Positions 27,801-37,985 of a stretch of 38,624 nt of DNA are shown piece after piece; within the stretch, counting starts at the first letter, position 1; the number at the start of each line of letters is the position of its first letter. Made by a program: the position numbers and the translations under genes. A model generated the notes under the pieces. It worked only from the letters and a program-made list of their open reading frames with translations, ran no database searches and was not told the DNA's origin. The DNA is taken from NCBI GenBank assembly GCA_037176905.1, contig JBBBWG010031587.1:2536-41159 (forward strand). The letters run 5' to 3'. The stretch comes from Azolla pinnata. Taxonomy: Eukaryota > Streptophyta > Polypodiopsida > Salviniales > Salviniaceae.

Positions 27801-30800
27801 CTATAGATGAGGGTCATACGATGCCCTGAAGCATCATAGTTTGATTTCCTGATTTCAGCATATTTACTTCCCCCAGACATCCTCAAGTGCACCATATCTC
27901 ACATTAAGTGACGAGAGATTAACAAAAAAATAAGAAATCACTTGACATCAAGCATTGGAAGAAGGTAAAATTGTGACTGGAGAATCAAAACCAAAGACAA
28001 GCTAGTGATCAGCTTCAGAAACAAACTACAAAGACAAGGTAGCAACAATTTGATAGGGAAATGGAGAACGAGCATACATTATTCATGTATGCATGAGGAT
28101 GACATCAGGGAATGGGACACAGAAAATATTCTTTGCATGAAATGGACAGTTCAAAGAGAAAAGAGGAGAGCTAGCTCAAATCTCATCTAATGCACTGATA
28201 AACTAAATGGCATTGTGGAAGTAGGCATTGAGCAAAATACACTCTGGTGTCCTCTGAAAACCTCTTAAAACCAAGTAAAACCAACTTATTTTTCAAAAAC
28301 GAGATGGAATCTCACCCATTGAATTCTCGCCCTAGCTATGAACATGGACCAAAAGAGAGAGGAAAGTAGAAAAGAAAAATTTTAAAAATTGGCAGAGAAA
28401 ATCCAAGCATGGACTCCAGTCGTCACTCTAGAATGTATCGGTCAAGCTGTGCAGAACTATCAACTTTACCATGCGCCAAAACTCCATGTCATCTTTACTC
28501 TCATCACCAATACCACAAGAAATAGCAATATAATATTTAATCTTTAATGATTGAAAGAAAGAGCAAACCTGAGAATAAGAGAATGAAATTTTAATCTTGA
28601 ATGTGGTCTTGGTGGAAGAACAAAGGTCAGGCCTTTACGGTGTTCACCAAAAGTTAAAAACTAATGTACCCAAAAGAATTAAGGATATCACCATTCGCTG
28701 ATAAACACAAATCTGTTTCTTCAATCCTTACTTGAACTATCAAGGTTATATAGCACAAACACTTGCACAAAATTTGAGCCAAGGCAAAATAATCAGGATA
28801 CGACATTAACAGAGTCTGTCTTATTTCTCCCCAGCCATAACTGCAAGCCTTCGATGAAAGTGTTGTTGAACGTGTGCATCTGATGTTATTGTTAAAGGAA
28901 AAAAGTCCTAAAGTGATACTTCTTTATGGTGAAGTAACATCAGAGCCAGATGATGTAACACTGAATTATTCACTTATTAGATTAAAAATTGACAGGACTA
29001 AAAAGCTATGACAGACCTCCAGCCCTTCATCATGATCCAGCGGTAACCCAGGACCATTATACATGTTCTTGATAAGTAAAGTACAAGATTTGTCTGGATA
29101 CACATGCACCCTGCTACAGCTGACTCCAAATCGGCAAACTCCAGTTTTGATGTGAAATGGACAATGGGTTTTATCCTGGAAAATAGATGAGAAAACATTA
29201 ATAAAAATCTTGTGCTAACTTAACTCAGGTCTTCTGAAATGGAAAATGAGGGGGTTATGAAGATGGCATTAATATCACCATTCTTAATTTACGGACCTAC
29301 AGAAATTACACATTTTTACATGCACACACAACAGTTAGAAGGCCCAATCATTGCAAAGAGTTTTGCTCCTGAACGTTTTTGCAGTATAAATAGTCGCAAC
29401 TTTGATTAAAGCCAAATTCTGATCTTGCAAGAGATGCACCTCCCTTACTAAATTGGTATTGATCTATATGTACATATAGTAGTCCGAATACTTGGCACTA
29501 TACAGACAAGTCAAGTAGACGGTTCCAATTGTTGCAAAGAGCTTTGCTCCTCTATGTTTTTACAGAATAAACAGCCGCAGCTTGATGAAAGGCAAATTCT
29601 GATCTTGCAAGAAAATGCACCTCCCTTAAAATTTTTGGTATTGATCAATATATACATCTATCAATAATGTGAATACTTGGCATGATACAAATAATTGAAT
29701 GAGTACATGGCTTACCTGCTCTGTACCAAAATTTGGAGTTTGTTCAATGGAAGCTAGGGGGTTTGATCGGACCAATTTCTTTTGTTCTTCAAATGTGGTA
29801 GCTTGTGAAGGCAACGAGTTCAAAACACCACACTCATGATTGTGAAAAATGTTTGTTGGAGCCAAAGGATTTGATACTGGCCGATCATCTTGAATAGAAC
29901 CATCCTTCAATCAACAAATTTGCGGAAGTCTCAAACAAGAGTCAACTCAAAATGCCAGAACTTTGGCACTTCCCAATTAGAACAATTATCAATAAAGTAA
30001 AAATCCAGAAAACATATTTAATTTTTTCTACTCGATACATGTGAAAAGTTCGAAATTTAGGTTCAAAACATTCACACCGGTAATAAATGCCAGCAAAGCT
30101 GTTTTAAAATTTTTCAATTGAGATTCCTGTAAAAGTACTTCCACTCAATTTCCGCCTGTTAAAGCACTCAGCTGAAAGGAATGGTTAAATTTTGAAGGTT
30201 GCTGGTTGAAAATACTTATGAAAAGAAACCAGAGGGAATTATACATTGCCTGCTGAATTCATCGTAAATTTGTAGTATGTTCCACCAATTTCATGTTGTT
30301 TGACTCAAAATTTCAGGCATTAGATTCTGAGCACTTTCTACCCATCACATGTGAAATGCTTGAACTTTTGGTTCCAAATATTCAGTACTGACAGAAAACA
30401 GCAAAAGTACTTAAAGTTTTCAATTGAAATTCCTCGACAAGTGCTTCCACCTAATTTTCTCCTGTTTGAACACTCAGCTGAAAGCAACGGTTGAATTTTG
30501 AAGACTGCTAACTAAAAAATACTTAGAAATGAAAATAAACCAGACAGAATTATACACTTCCTACTGAATTCATAGTAGATTCATGGTATGTTCGACCAAA
30601 TTCGTGTTTGGTGCTAACTTCCAGACACTAAATTCCGAGATTTTCCGCTCAATACATGTGCAATGCTTGAATTTTTGGTCCCAAATATCCAGTAGTGACA
30701 GAAAACAGCAAATGTATTTTAATTTTCCAATTAAAACTCCAACTGAAGTACTTTCACTCAATTTCCAACACTTGGAAATGGTTCAATTTCGACGCCTGCT

Positions 30801-31594
30801 AGCTGAAATTACTGACAAATGGAATGAAACAAGACAGAATCATACATTTTCTACTAAATTCGTGGTAATTTGTGGTTTATTTGACCAATTTCGTGTTCTT
30901 TGATGCCAACGTTCAGACACTAAATTCAAAGCAAACTACAGTTTTTCTCCTAATTTCGTCCTGTTGTGCATGCAACTGCGACATGGTGAAGGAAAGGATT
31001 CGTAAAGAATCATAAATCCACCAAAAAGCGAGCTTATACACATTCTAGTAAATTTGTAGAATCTTCACCCAATTTCCTATTATCTCATGCTTGAAAATTC
31101 GAGCGTAACATATTCAACACAATATATTTATTTCCTCCCAGTTTCCTGAATAGACATACCTTGACAGACACGGTTCTTTCCTGATACTCACTTCTCCTCA
31201 CTCTAACCTTCTTTTTCCGAACAATGATCTCATTCCCTTCCCATATGATCTCTGAAGGACCATCGTCATCCACATAGATCCACTCCTCCTCTTCTTCCTT
31301 CCTTCGCCGTTCCTCTTCTTCCCTCTTCTTCGCCGCGTCTTCTTGCGCCTTCTGCTCCCGCTCGAGCCACAGCTTTTCCTGGATCTCTCTCTCGATCCGC
31401 TCCTCCTCCAGGGCTTCGGCTTCTTCCTGGAGACGGACGGGGTCGCGGAGGAGCCGTTCGGCCTCGAGCCGGGCCTCGTTCGCAGCAGCCTGCCTGATCA
31501 GCCGGCGCTTCTCTTTCTTTTCGAGCTTCCGTCTCTGCTTGCGAGAAAGGAGGGAAGGAGGGAGGGGTTCGTCCTTGAGCGGAAGGTCCGCCAT
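24822..31594 (-). CDS. ZRSR2/Urp-like splicing factor (CCCH-UHM-CCCH, Arg-rich tail)
   Basis: Exons: 31594-31160, 29904-29716, 29175-29017, 26676-26584, 26509-26393, 26312-26238, 26152-25914, 25837-25730, 25547-25455, 25340-25260, 25168-25079, 24972-24822 (1830 nt, 609 aa). All are GT-AG and in phase. Residues 1-145 are charged and coiled-coil-like, ending in the conserved [14 protein letters not shown] block. CCCH finger 1 (C-x8-C-x5-C-x3-H) spans 213-232. The UHM/RRM has RNP1-like RGNVYVQF at 302-309 and GRFYAGK. CCCH finger 2 spans 347-368, followed by [14 protein letters not shown]. The remainder is an Arg/Ser/His-rich tail made by symmetric exons 8-11 and terminal exon 12. Family members bind the 3' splice-site AG and, in plants and animals, mainly serve U12-type introns (minor spliceosome) in the nucleus. 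The paralogue U2AF35 is shorter and lacks the long N-terminus. Exon 12 could end earlier by splicing at a GT near 24873, so the last ~17 residues are less certain. None of its own introns has a U12-type donor. Confidence 0.93.
27250..27895 (-). other. Staggered open frames inside ZRSR2-like intron 3, possible gene relic
   Basis: On the same strand as the host gene, overlapping frames read non-repetitive protein-like sequence (for example [16 protein letters not shown] near 27830, [17 protein letters not shown] near 27450, [13 protein letters not shown] near 27330) but no single frame connects them. This suggests a decayed coding insert or chance. I recognise no family. The surrounding 2.3-kb intron (26677-29016) holds nothing else I can name. 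Confidence 0.25.
29341..29710 (+). repeat. 180-bp tandem duplication in ZRSR2-like intron 2
   Basis: Copy 1 begins GGCCCAATCATTGCAAAGAG at 29341 and copy 2 begins GGTTCCAATTGTTGCAAAGAG at 29521. Shared blocks follow in order: TTTGCTCCT, CAAATTCTGATCTTGCAAGA, TGCACCTCCCTTA, TGGTATTGATC and GAATACTTGGCA. The second copy runs up to the donor of exon 2 (29716, minus strand). Confidence 0.9.
30028..30950 (+). repeat. Three ~307-bp tandem repeats in ZRSR2-like intron 1
   Basis: Unit starts align near 30031, 30341 and 30648 (CATGTGAAA / CATGTGAAA / CATGTGCAA). Each unit then shows a TTGAAnTTTTGGT-type block, a run ending GACAGAAAACAGC (copies 2 and 3), a TTTCAATTGAnATTCC-type block, CACTCAATTT, and (A/G)AATTATACA before TGAATTCAT. 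Copies are clearly diverged, so the array is not recent. Confidence 0.85.
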
Positions 31595-31638
31595 CGCCGA
31601 GCTCTCCTTTGTTCTTCCTCGTCTTCTTCGTCGTCGTC

Positions 31639-31675
31639 GTCTTCTTCTTCTTCTTCTTCTTCTTCTTCTTCTTCA
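31639..31675 (+). repeat. (CTT)n in the ZRSR2-like 5' leader
   Basis: About 12 CTT/CTTCTT units lie 45-80 bp upstream of the ATG at 31594. In the transcript this is a GAA-type purine leader. The plus-strand serine/leucine frames through it are artefacts. Confidence 0.93.
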
Positions 31676-33951
31676 ATGTTTCGTATTTCCCAAAATGCCC
31701 TTTCTCCGTATTCCTACGGAATACGCTTTGCAGTATTTCCACCGTATACCCTTATCCGTATTTCCTAAAATGGCCCCGAGAGAGAGCAAAAAACACCTTT
31801 GGATTCCTGAAGAAGAAATCATATGCCTTCCCATCTGCATCAGCAATAGTAATCCAATCTCAAGACGTAGTGTCAAAAAGCTTTCTGATTCGTCGACTGT
31901 AGCGTTTACTTGGTTCGTCTAGTCTTCGCAGTAGACAGGCGTTTAGCCGATGATCTGACACAATTTGCATCTAGTAAATGGCAAATTGCTACTTGGGTAA
32001 GTGGAAATGGTTGTGGCAGCAATGGAAGCCAAAGCTTGAGTGAATCCAATACATGAGTCACCACTAATCATCATAAAGATGAGTTTCAAACCCCTGATCT
32101 TATTTATATTGTCAATTAGTCTAGCCAATAGATCAAACATAAAATTAAGATATAACGTCACAAATAGATATTAAATTTGTATGTATTGATATTTATATAT
32201 TGATTCTATCTTTGATCAATCGGTTAGACTAATTGACTCTGTAGAGAAGGTCGAGGGTTTGGAACTTATCTTTATGATATCTGTCTCTTGCTTTTGTCAA
32301 AAATATCGTGGTTTCATCATCATCTACAAGCTGGTGTGGCTATTTCACACTCATAGTAATCAGATCATCTTCCAGATGAGCAGCAGATGTGACCACACGT
32401 CGACTGGTTTAAAGTCTACTATTAAGTTAGGTGCTTTGAGGGTGAGATTGCAAAAGTCAAGAAATCCCCGAGCTCTCTTCGAGTAATACTATGGAGGGGC
32501 AAAAGCTCTTGGAATTTGGCTAAAACATGAACGATCAAACATAGAATCTTGTACTACTATGGATGTAAGTTTTTGGCTAACGAGTGCAGTGTGTTTGACC
32601 AGCAGCTCTCAAAAACACCGGAGCAAAGTTAATGGGAGCAGTGACAAAGTTTGCATTTAACTTACACAAGCATTTCAACAAATTACTTTGTCCGTGATTG
32701 TGTTTACGTACTACATGCCTAGTGAAACTTATAACATTGACAACCTTGTTAATGCTTACAAAGGTATACAGAGATGCCACAGGGGTTAAAATGGAATTAT
32801 GTTGTTCCCGGATGGATTTTGGCCCCATTGACTTCGATTAAATTCTTCTTTTTCAATAGCTTGATTTGGACCACATTGGTTTTGAAATGTTCTTGCAGAT
32901 GCTTAATCTTATCATGTGATTATATATTGTTCCGTCTTAGGTATGGGAGAGTTGTAGACAACTTCTATTAATCTTCAAGGTGGTTACACGTGAATATCAT
33001 GGATACGTTGCGGTCCGAGGATTGATCTTTGTGCACAACAAGTTTTTCTATAATCAACTTGCATTGTTGCTGTATGTCGGTTTTTTTTTTTTGTTTTTGT
33101 ATTTCGATCTGAAATCTAGATGTTCTTCGCTTGTAAATTTTTCTTAACTAATGGAAGGATCTGTGTTCCAAGAAAGAACAAAAGCAAAACATTGTTGACA
33201 CACTCGACAAAATCGTATCGATCACCTGCTTACAATTTCTTTCCTGATTAATGACACTACACGATCATCCGACACGTAAACGAATCTGACACGATCTTCC
33301 TCCTCGAGTGTCACACATACACACCAATCTAATCGTGGATCTAGCGAGCTGTAATCCGTGCACAATCATCGAATGTCTCGACAGGTTTCCCGATCTACTT
33401 CGACGGTGTGGAGTGATCTACAAGGATCGCAGCTGCTATGTTCTATGATATGCCGGGGTTGCAACATGATAGCGTGTGATTGGGCGGCATTATACACGAG
33501 CAATTAAATCAACATACGCACGTTAATTGCCATAGAAATATACTTGGAGCGGCGAACAAAGCGAAACACTGAAATGGCTACAGACACGACTCATAAAACT
33601 GTCATCCCCCCGCAGTACATGATACAGCTGATAAACGAGGATTACGCAAACACCAAAATATCGTTTCCTCGCGATACTGGAAATCTAACCAAAAAAGCAC
33701 AAGAAGAAGCGGAAGAAGAAGAGGAAAGCCTAGCATCACAGGCCACCTATCTGGAACGGAGATTGTGCATGCGCCAGTAACCGCATCTTTTTCCCCGTGC
33801 CCGATCAACCATCGCCATCAACTGCGGATCGTGGATTGGGGCAATGCAGCAAACAGTGTGGATAGGCATTAAATTTAATCGTCCCCGCCCGATTGTGGAT
33901 TCCATTATATTATTCGAGAACATCGGATCGTTCAAAAACGCACGATTTGAG
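31676..33951. other. Intergenic stretch, no gene recognised
   Basis: AT-rich DNA between the ZRSR2-like promoter and the transporter upstream region. Frames of 60-83 codons occur on both strands, none with family motifs. A 10-bp T run lies near 33082. No RNA gene or transposon terminus was seen. Confidence 0.5.
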
Positions 33952-34461
33952 CTAAAGAGCCCCCCCCCGGATCATGGGCGATGATGATGCTTTCGTTGGG
34001 GCTACTTTATTGAGTGCTCCGAATGAGCGAATGTTGGATCCGCCAAGCCCACTAACGTTTGTCGACATAGCCACAGACATCTGGGTGCCATTTGCAGAAC
34101 AGAGATCGGCGGCTCCCGTTTCGGTTTGTCCACCGAGTAATATAGCTCTACTTAAGCACAGCAAGCAATCGCACTCTCGATTATTGGTTTCTTTCGATGG
34201 TCTTCGAAATCGTCGAATCTGTTTTCGACAAGGGGCCTCTCTGTCGCAACAACAATAGGGACATGCATGTATATGATTTCGCATTCTTCGACCAGAGAGA
34301 TCCGTCACGTAAACGAATTTCGCACTGGCCCGAAACTCAGACGGCAAGAAGCGTTCGGCTCCGCGATCATTGAACCCACTCTCGCTACTCTTTGCTCGTG
34401 CTCTCGATCCCCCCCACTCACTTACTGGATGGAGGAGTTGGTGGGGTAAACCATCATCCCT
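33952..34461. other. Mixed-composition segment open on both strands, function unknown
   Basis: Unlike its AT-rich surroundings this half-kilobase is GC-balanced and starts at a C homopolymer (33961-33969). The minus strand stays open for 184 codons (34506-33952), of which the first part is (CA)n microsatellite. The plus strand is open for 94 codons (33974-34258). Neither product resembles a family I know. The segment could be a relic exon, an organellar or transposon fragment, or chance. Confidence 0.3.
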
Positions 34462-35141
34462 GACACACATACACACACACACACATACACACACACACAC
34501 ACACACAATGCAGATGAGAGATTGGCTTAGAGGTCATTTCCAACTCCGACTGTATCCGCGATCTCTTGCTTCCATCAACAGACGAGAAAGGTTCGGCAAA
34601 ATATATATATATAAGATTTGATCAGGAAGTGGTGTGAAAGGTCTGGATGATGAGATTTGGGCGCGAATGGCGATCGCATCCATCATGAGAGAGGGGGGGG
34701 GAGTTTTGTTGGGGGTTTTTTTTTTTTTTTTTTTTGGTTTTTTTTTTGTCGGAAGGAATCCGATGAAGGTGCAAAGAGGGATCTTTGAAGATTCTGCGCG
34801 CCTCAGCTCGTGGAACGAAATGGGAGTGGGCACACTAACTGTAGAGTACGAAGCAGAGTCTCCGCAGAGGGCACTGCTCCCGTGCCAGAGACTCTTACTG
34901 GGGATCATCGAAAGGGCAAAAAAAATATTCGAGATATGTATATATATGCCCACTTACTCCTCCTCCTCCTCCTCCTCCTCCTATTATGGAGGATCCAAGG
35001 AATTAGAAGGGGGGATGGATGGGGCCCCCCCTCCGCTTAATACAGAGACAGACTCGGAGACAGATACAGACAGATACAGTACATGCATACACTGAACAAA
35101 GGCCCTCTCCACAGAGAAGAGTTTGTTCATGGAAATTTCCA

Positions 35142-35179
<38 letters not shown>

Positions 35180-35479
35180 GAGTTACATGAAAAGGCGCCA
35201 AATTTAGTGGGCCAAAAGAGCTTCGCTAGTCTTATAACGACCTCGCCTCGCTCTGGCTGGCGGGGGGTTGTTATACGTTACAAGGTTGGCTGCTGCATTT
35301 GCCTTTTCATTTCTCTCTCACACACACAGACACACACACACACACTCTCTCTCTCTCTCTTTTTCTATTTGTCTCTTATCTGCGCAGTATCTTGGGCAAA
35401 TCGGTCTCTGTATATCTAGAGCAGGAACAGTTTTAAAGCACGATATCTCGCATTTCAAATGCGTAGGGATGTCATCGAA

Positions 35480-35533
<54 letters not shown>
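34462..35533 (+). repeat. Cluster of microsatellites upstream of the transporter gene
   Basis: In order: (AC)n 34462-34508; T runs 34716-34747; (TCC)n 34957-34982; (TG)n 35142-35174; (CA)n then (CT)n 35318-35362; (GA)n 35482-35532. All sit within 1.1 kb upstream of the TATA box. The (GA)n tract ends about 60 bp before it, a position where GAGA-binding BBR/BPC proteins act in other plant promoters (inference). Confidence 0.93.
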
Positions 35534-35535
<2 letters not shown>

Positions 35536-35593
35536 AGAGGATATAAGGCAGCCAGAGAGAGAGCCAGAGCGCCGAAGAGTTGGGGGAGAGGGG

Positions 35594-35600
35594 TATAAAG
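35594..35600 (+). promoter_or_regulatory. TATA box of the transporter gene
   Basis: TATAAAG sits in GC-richer sequence 165 bp before the ATG at 35765, which would place transcription start near 35625-35630 and give a ~135-nt leader. It is a canonical plant TATA context and the nearest one to the gene. Confidence 0.65.
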
Positions 35601-35764
35601 AGCAAGAGGGCTGGCAAGCACTAGTTAGCCCTTGTCTGCATTCTTCTGTATCTGTCCGTGACAAGAACCCTCTTCGAGAGCACTCTCTCCTGACAGAGGA
35701 TCTCATTTTTATCGCCCCCCTCTTGCCAACAAAAACTCTGCTGCTCTCGTCTTTGCCAGATCAG

Positions 35765-37683
35765 ATGGCTCCTGCAGATGCGATGAGCTTGCCCGCATCG
35801 GACTCTGCTGCTTCTGCTGATTCTGCTTCTGCCGATCCTGCTTCGTTGAAGAAGCCCTTCGACTGCGGCCTCCATGTCGTGAACTTGCCCTGCGAGCCCG
35901 GCGACGATGCCTCCGACCTCAAGGCCTTGCGCGTCGATGCCTCCGACCTCAAGGCCATCAAGTCCGAGTCCAACTCCACATTTCTCCAGGCTGCGTTCAA
36001 CTGCACCAGCCTCCTGCTAGGTAAAAATAAAATAAACTAAACTAAAATAAACCCCCCGCAACCTCGGCTCTTGTGTTTTTTGGTCATGCTTCGTTTCGAT
36101 CGATTTACCAAGATGGCACACTTTGCTCCATGCATAAAGACCAAACACATACATATAAGGCTCCTCAAACACGGGCACTGGAGGAGCACCTGATGGTATA
36201 AACTTGCTGCTTGGTTAGCCCACCTCAATCTAATACCTCTTCTTTAATCGAGGCGAAACAAGTGACGGAGAGACAAGCAACCGACTCCAAGAAGAAGAAG
36301 AGGGATAGAGAGAGAGAGAGAGAGAGTCGGTTGACGTAAGGTGGCGTGAGTACGTGTTTCGTTTCCTACATAACGTATCTTTCTCCTTCTTTTTCTTCTC
36401 CCCAAATTTGCAGATTCTGTAGTAGGTTCGAACCAAAATAATCCCCGCAAAAAAGTTCAAGAGTTCATCAAAGTCATGGATGGCTTGTATGCACAGATTT
36501 TAGGCTCTGAAAACACAGATTTCGTGCATTCGTATTCGAATATAAAAGTATTATTTGAGCATTAAAAAGGACATTGAAGTAAGAATGCAAGCCATTTGTT
36601 GTCTAGAATAAACTCTTCAATACAGTAAAACAGAAAAGGAAAAATTACCGATAAACGCCTACCAAAATTATAAATTACATTTTAACGCCTACCAAAATTA
36701 TAAATAACGAATTAACGCATGGTTCTAAAATTTTACGCGTGATTGATTTATTAATAGCAAATTAATTAATTGTGTGCTCGATTAACATAAAATTATAATG
36801 GATTGATGCTCAATTATTCGATTAATATCAAAGTAACGCGTTAATCGATCAATCAGATTCTAAGAAGCAGCAACTTTTGTTAACCGAACATAATAAGAGA
36901 ATCGATTAAGATCAATTAGCGAGAAGCGATTACGAATAAGACCGGTACTAGCGGAATTAACCGAATGCTAATTTCCAGCGGAAGGTAAGATCAGGAGTCG
37001 AGCTGTGCAACTTTCTTTTCGTTTCAAGCAGGCGTCGAAATGTAGTTTATAATTTTGTTAGGCGCTTTCTGGTGGATCGTAAGAAAAAGAAAGCGAACAC
37101 CGAGCTTCGGCGCAAGCAAAAACAAACAAATAAATTCTGTCGATACGCATCTCGTACATCACTAGGGTTCGATATTTCCGGCGAATGCGAAGGTTACAAT
37201 CTATGTGTGGTCAGCGGGCCGAGGATCATATCCGATTCCGATTTCCGATTTCCGATTTCCGATTTCCGATTGCCGATTCCCGATTCCGATTCCCGATTCC
37301 GATTTCCGATTCCAATGCCCAATTCCGATTCCGATTTCCGATTCCGATTCCGATTCCCGATTCGGGATCGCGGCGAAACCGACTGAACGAACGGATGGCG
37401 CAGGGCTGGGGGTGCTGTCGTCGCCGTACGCGATCGCGCACTCGGGCTGGCTCGGCGCGGGCATCGCGCTCGCGATCGCGGCCATGTACGCGTACGCGGC
37501 GGTGCTCATGGCGCGGTGCCAGCGGCGCACGGGCGCCGCTACGTACCAGGAGCTCGCGGAGCTCGCGCTCGGCCGCCGCGCCGGCACCTGCATCGAGTTC
37601 TTCTTCTACCTCGAGCTCGCGGGCAGCCTCGTGGGCTACTGCATCTCCATCGGCGACAACCTCGCGCGCGCCTTCCCCGGCGG
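35765..37683 (+). CDS. AVT1-type vacuolar amino-acid transporter, 5' part only
   Basis: Exon 1 is 35765-36020 (donor GTAAAA, phase 1) and exon 2 is 37404-37683 (donor GTATCA). Together they encode about 178 residues. After a Ser/Ala/Asp-rich cytosolic start comes NSTFLQAAFNCTSLLLG, joined to LGVLSSPYAIAHSGWLGAGI: the first membrane segment and signature of the amino acid/auxin permease family (Aa_trans), AVT1 subgroup. A second helix (ALAIAAMYAYAAVLM) and a third (IEFFFYLELAGSLVGYCISI) follow, then GDNLARAFPG. Yeast Avt1 and plant homologues exchange amino acids across the vacuolar membrane; that role is inferred. Full proteins have 9-11 helices and about 400-550 residues, so most is missing. 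The next exon must lie beyond the telomeric and satellite DNA at the right edge, or the gene is broken there. Exon 2 is extremely GC-rich, and its acceptor (GGCGCAG) lacks a pyrimidine tract. Confidence 0.82.
35906..35965 (+). repeat. In-frame 30-bp tandem duplication in transporter exon 1
   Basis: The 21 bases beginning GATGCCTCCGACCTC at 35906 recur exactly at 35936, giving DASDLKAL then DASDLKAI. Length is a multiple of three, so the frame is kept. It sits in the hydrophilic N-terminal region before the first helix. Confidence 0.95.
36300..36770 (+). repeat. Small repeats in transporter intron 1
   Basis: (GA)n spans about 36307-36327. Near 36655 and 36689 AACGCCTACCAAAATTATAAAT occurs as two 34-bp-spaced copies, each followed by a (C/G)A-type step and a TTAACGC. 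The rest of the 1.4-kb intron up to 37220 is AT-rich and featureless. Confidence 0.8.
37231..37366 (+). repeat. (TTCCGA)n hexanucleotide array before transporter exon 2
   Basis: About 22 units of TTCCGA with variants TTTCCGA and TTCCCGA run to within 40 bp of the proposed acceptor at 37403. Arg/Phe/Pro/Ile/Ser frames through it on both strands are artefacts. CG content is high, so it may be a methylation target. Confidence 0.95.
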
Positions 37684-37686
37684 GTA

Positions 37687-37904
37687 TCACCCTAACAAAC
37701 TATCAAATCATAAACCCTAACTGACTCTCTTTACTCAAAGGGTTTAGGGTTTAGGGTTTAGGGTTTAGGGGTTAGGGTTTAGGGTTTTAGGGGTTAGGGT
37801 TTTAGGGGTTAGGGGTTAGGGTTTAGGGTTTAGGGTTTAGGGTTTAGGGTTTCACCCTAACAAACTGTAACAACATAAACCCTCACTAACTCTCTTCACT
37901 CAAA
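37687..37904 (+). repeat. Interstitial plant telomeric array flanked by a direct repeat
   Basis: From 37740 to 37852 the sequence is (TTTAGGG)n with slipped units TTAGGGG and TTTTAGGGG, 113 bp in G-rich orientation. It is bracketed by two ~52-bp near-copies (37687-37738 and 37852-37904), both starting TCACCCTAACAAACT and containing ATAAACCCT and ACTCTCTT(T/C)ACTCAAA. The array lies just after the donor of transporter exon 2. Confidence 0.95.
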
Positions 37905-37953
37905 CGCGCTCCGTAGCTCTCTCAATCAGAAAAATCCATCCCAAAACATATCC

Positions 37954-37978
37954 CCGGGGGGGGGGGGGAGGGGGGGGG
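37954..37978 (+). repeat. Poly-G tract
   Basis: A CCCC step is followed by about 22 G with a single A. Homopolymers like this are error-prone in sequencing, so its exact length is uncertain. It separates the telomeric segment from the satellite on its right. Confidence 0.9.
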
Positions 37979-37985
37979 AAACTTC

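Noticed and set aside
24822..31594. U12-type introns in the minor-spliceosome factor gene (possible self-regulation)
   Set aside because: I read all eleven donors; none matches the rigid (G/A)TATCCTT consensus.
33541..33780. 78-codon plus-strand frame with an acidic stretch
   Set aside because: The Glu run derives from GAAGAAGAG triplets and no conserved domain or splice partner is seen.
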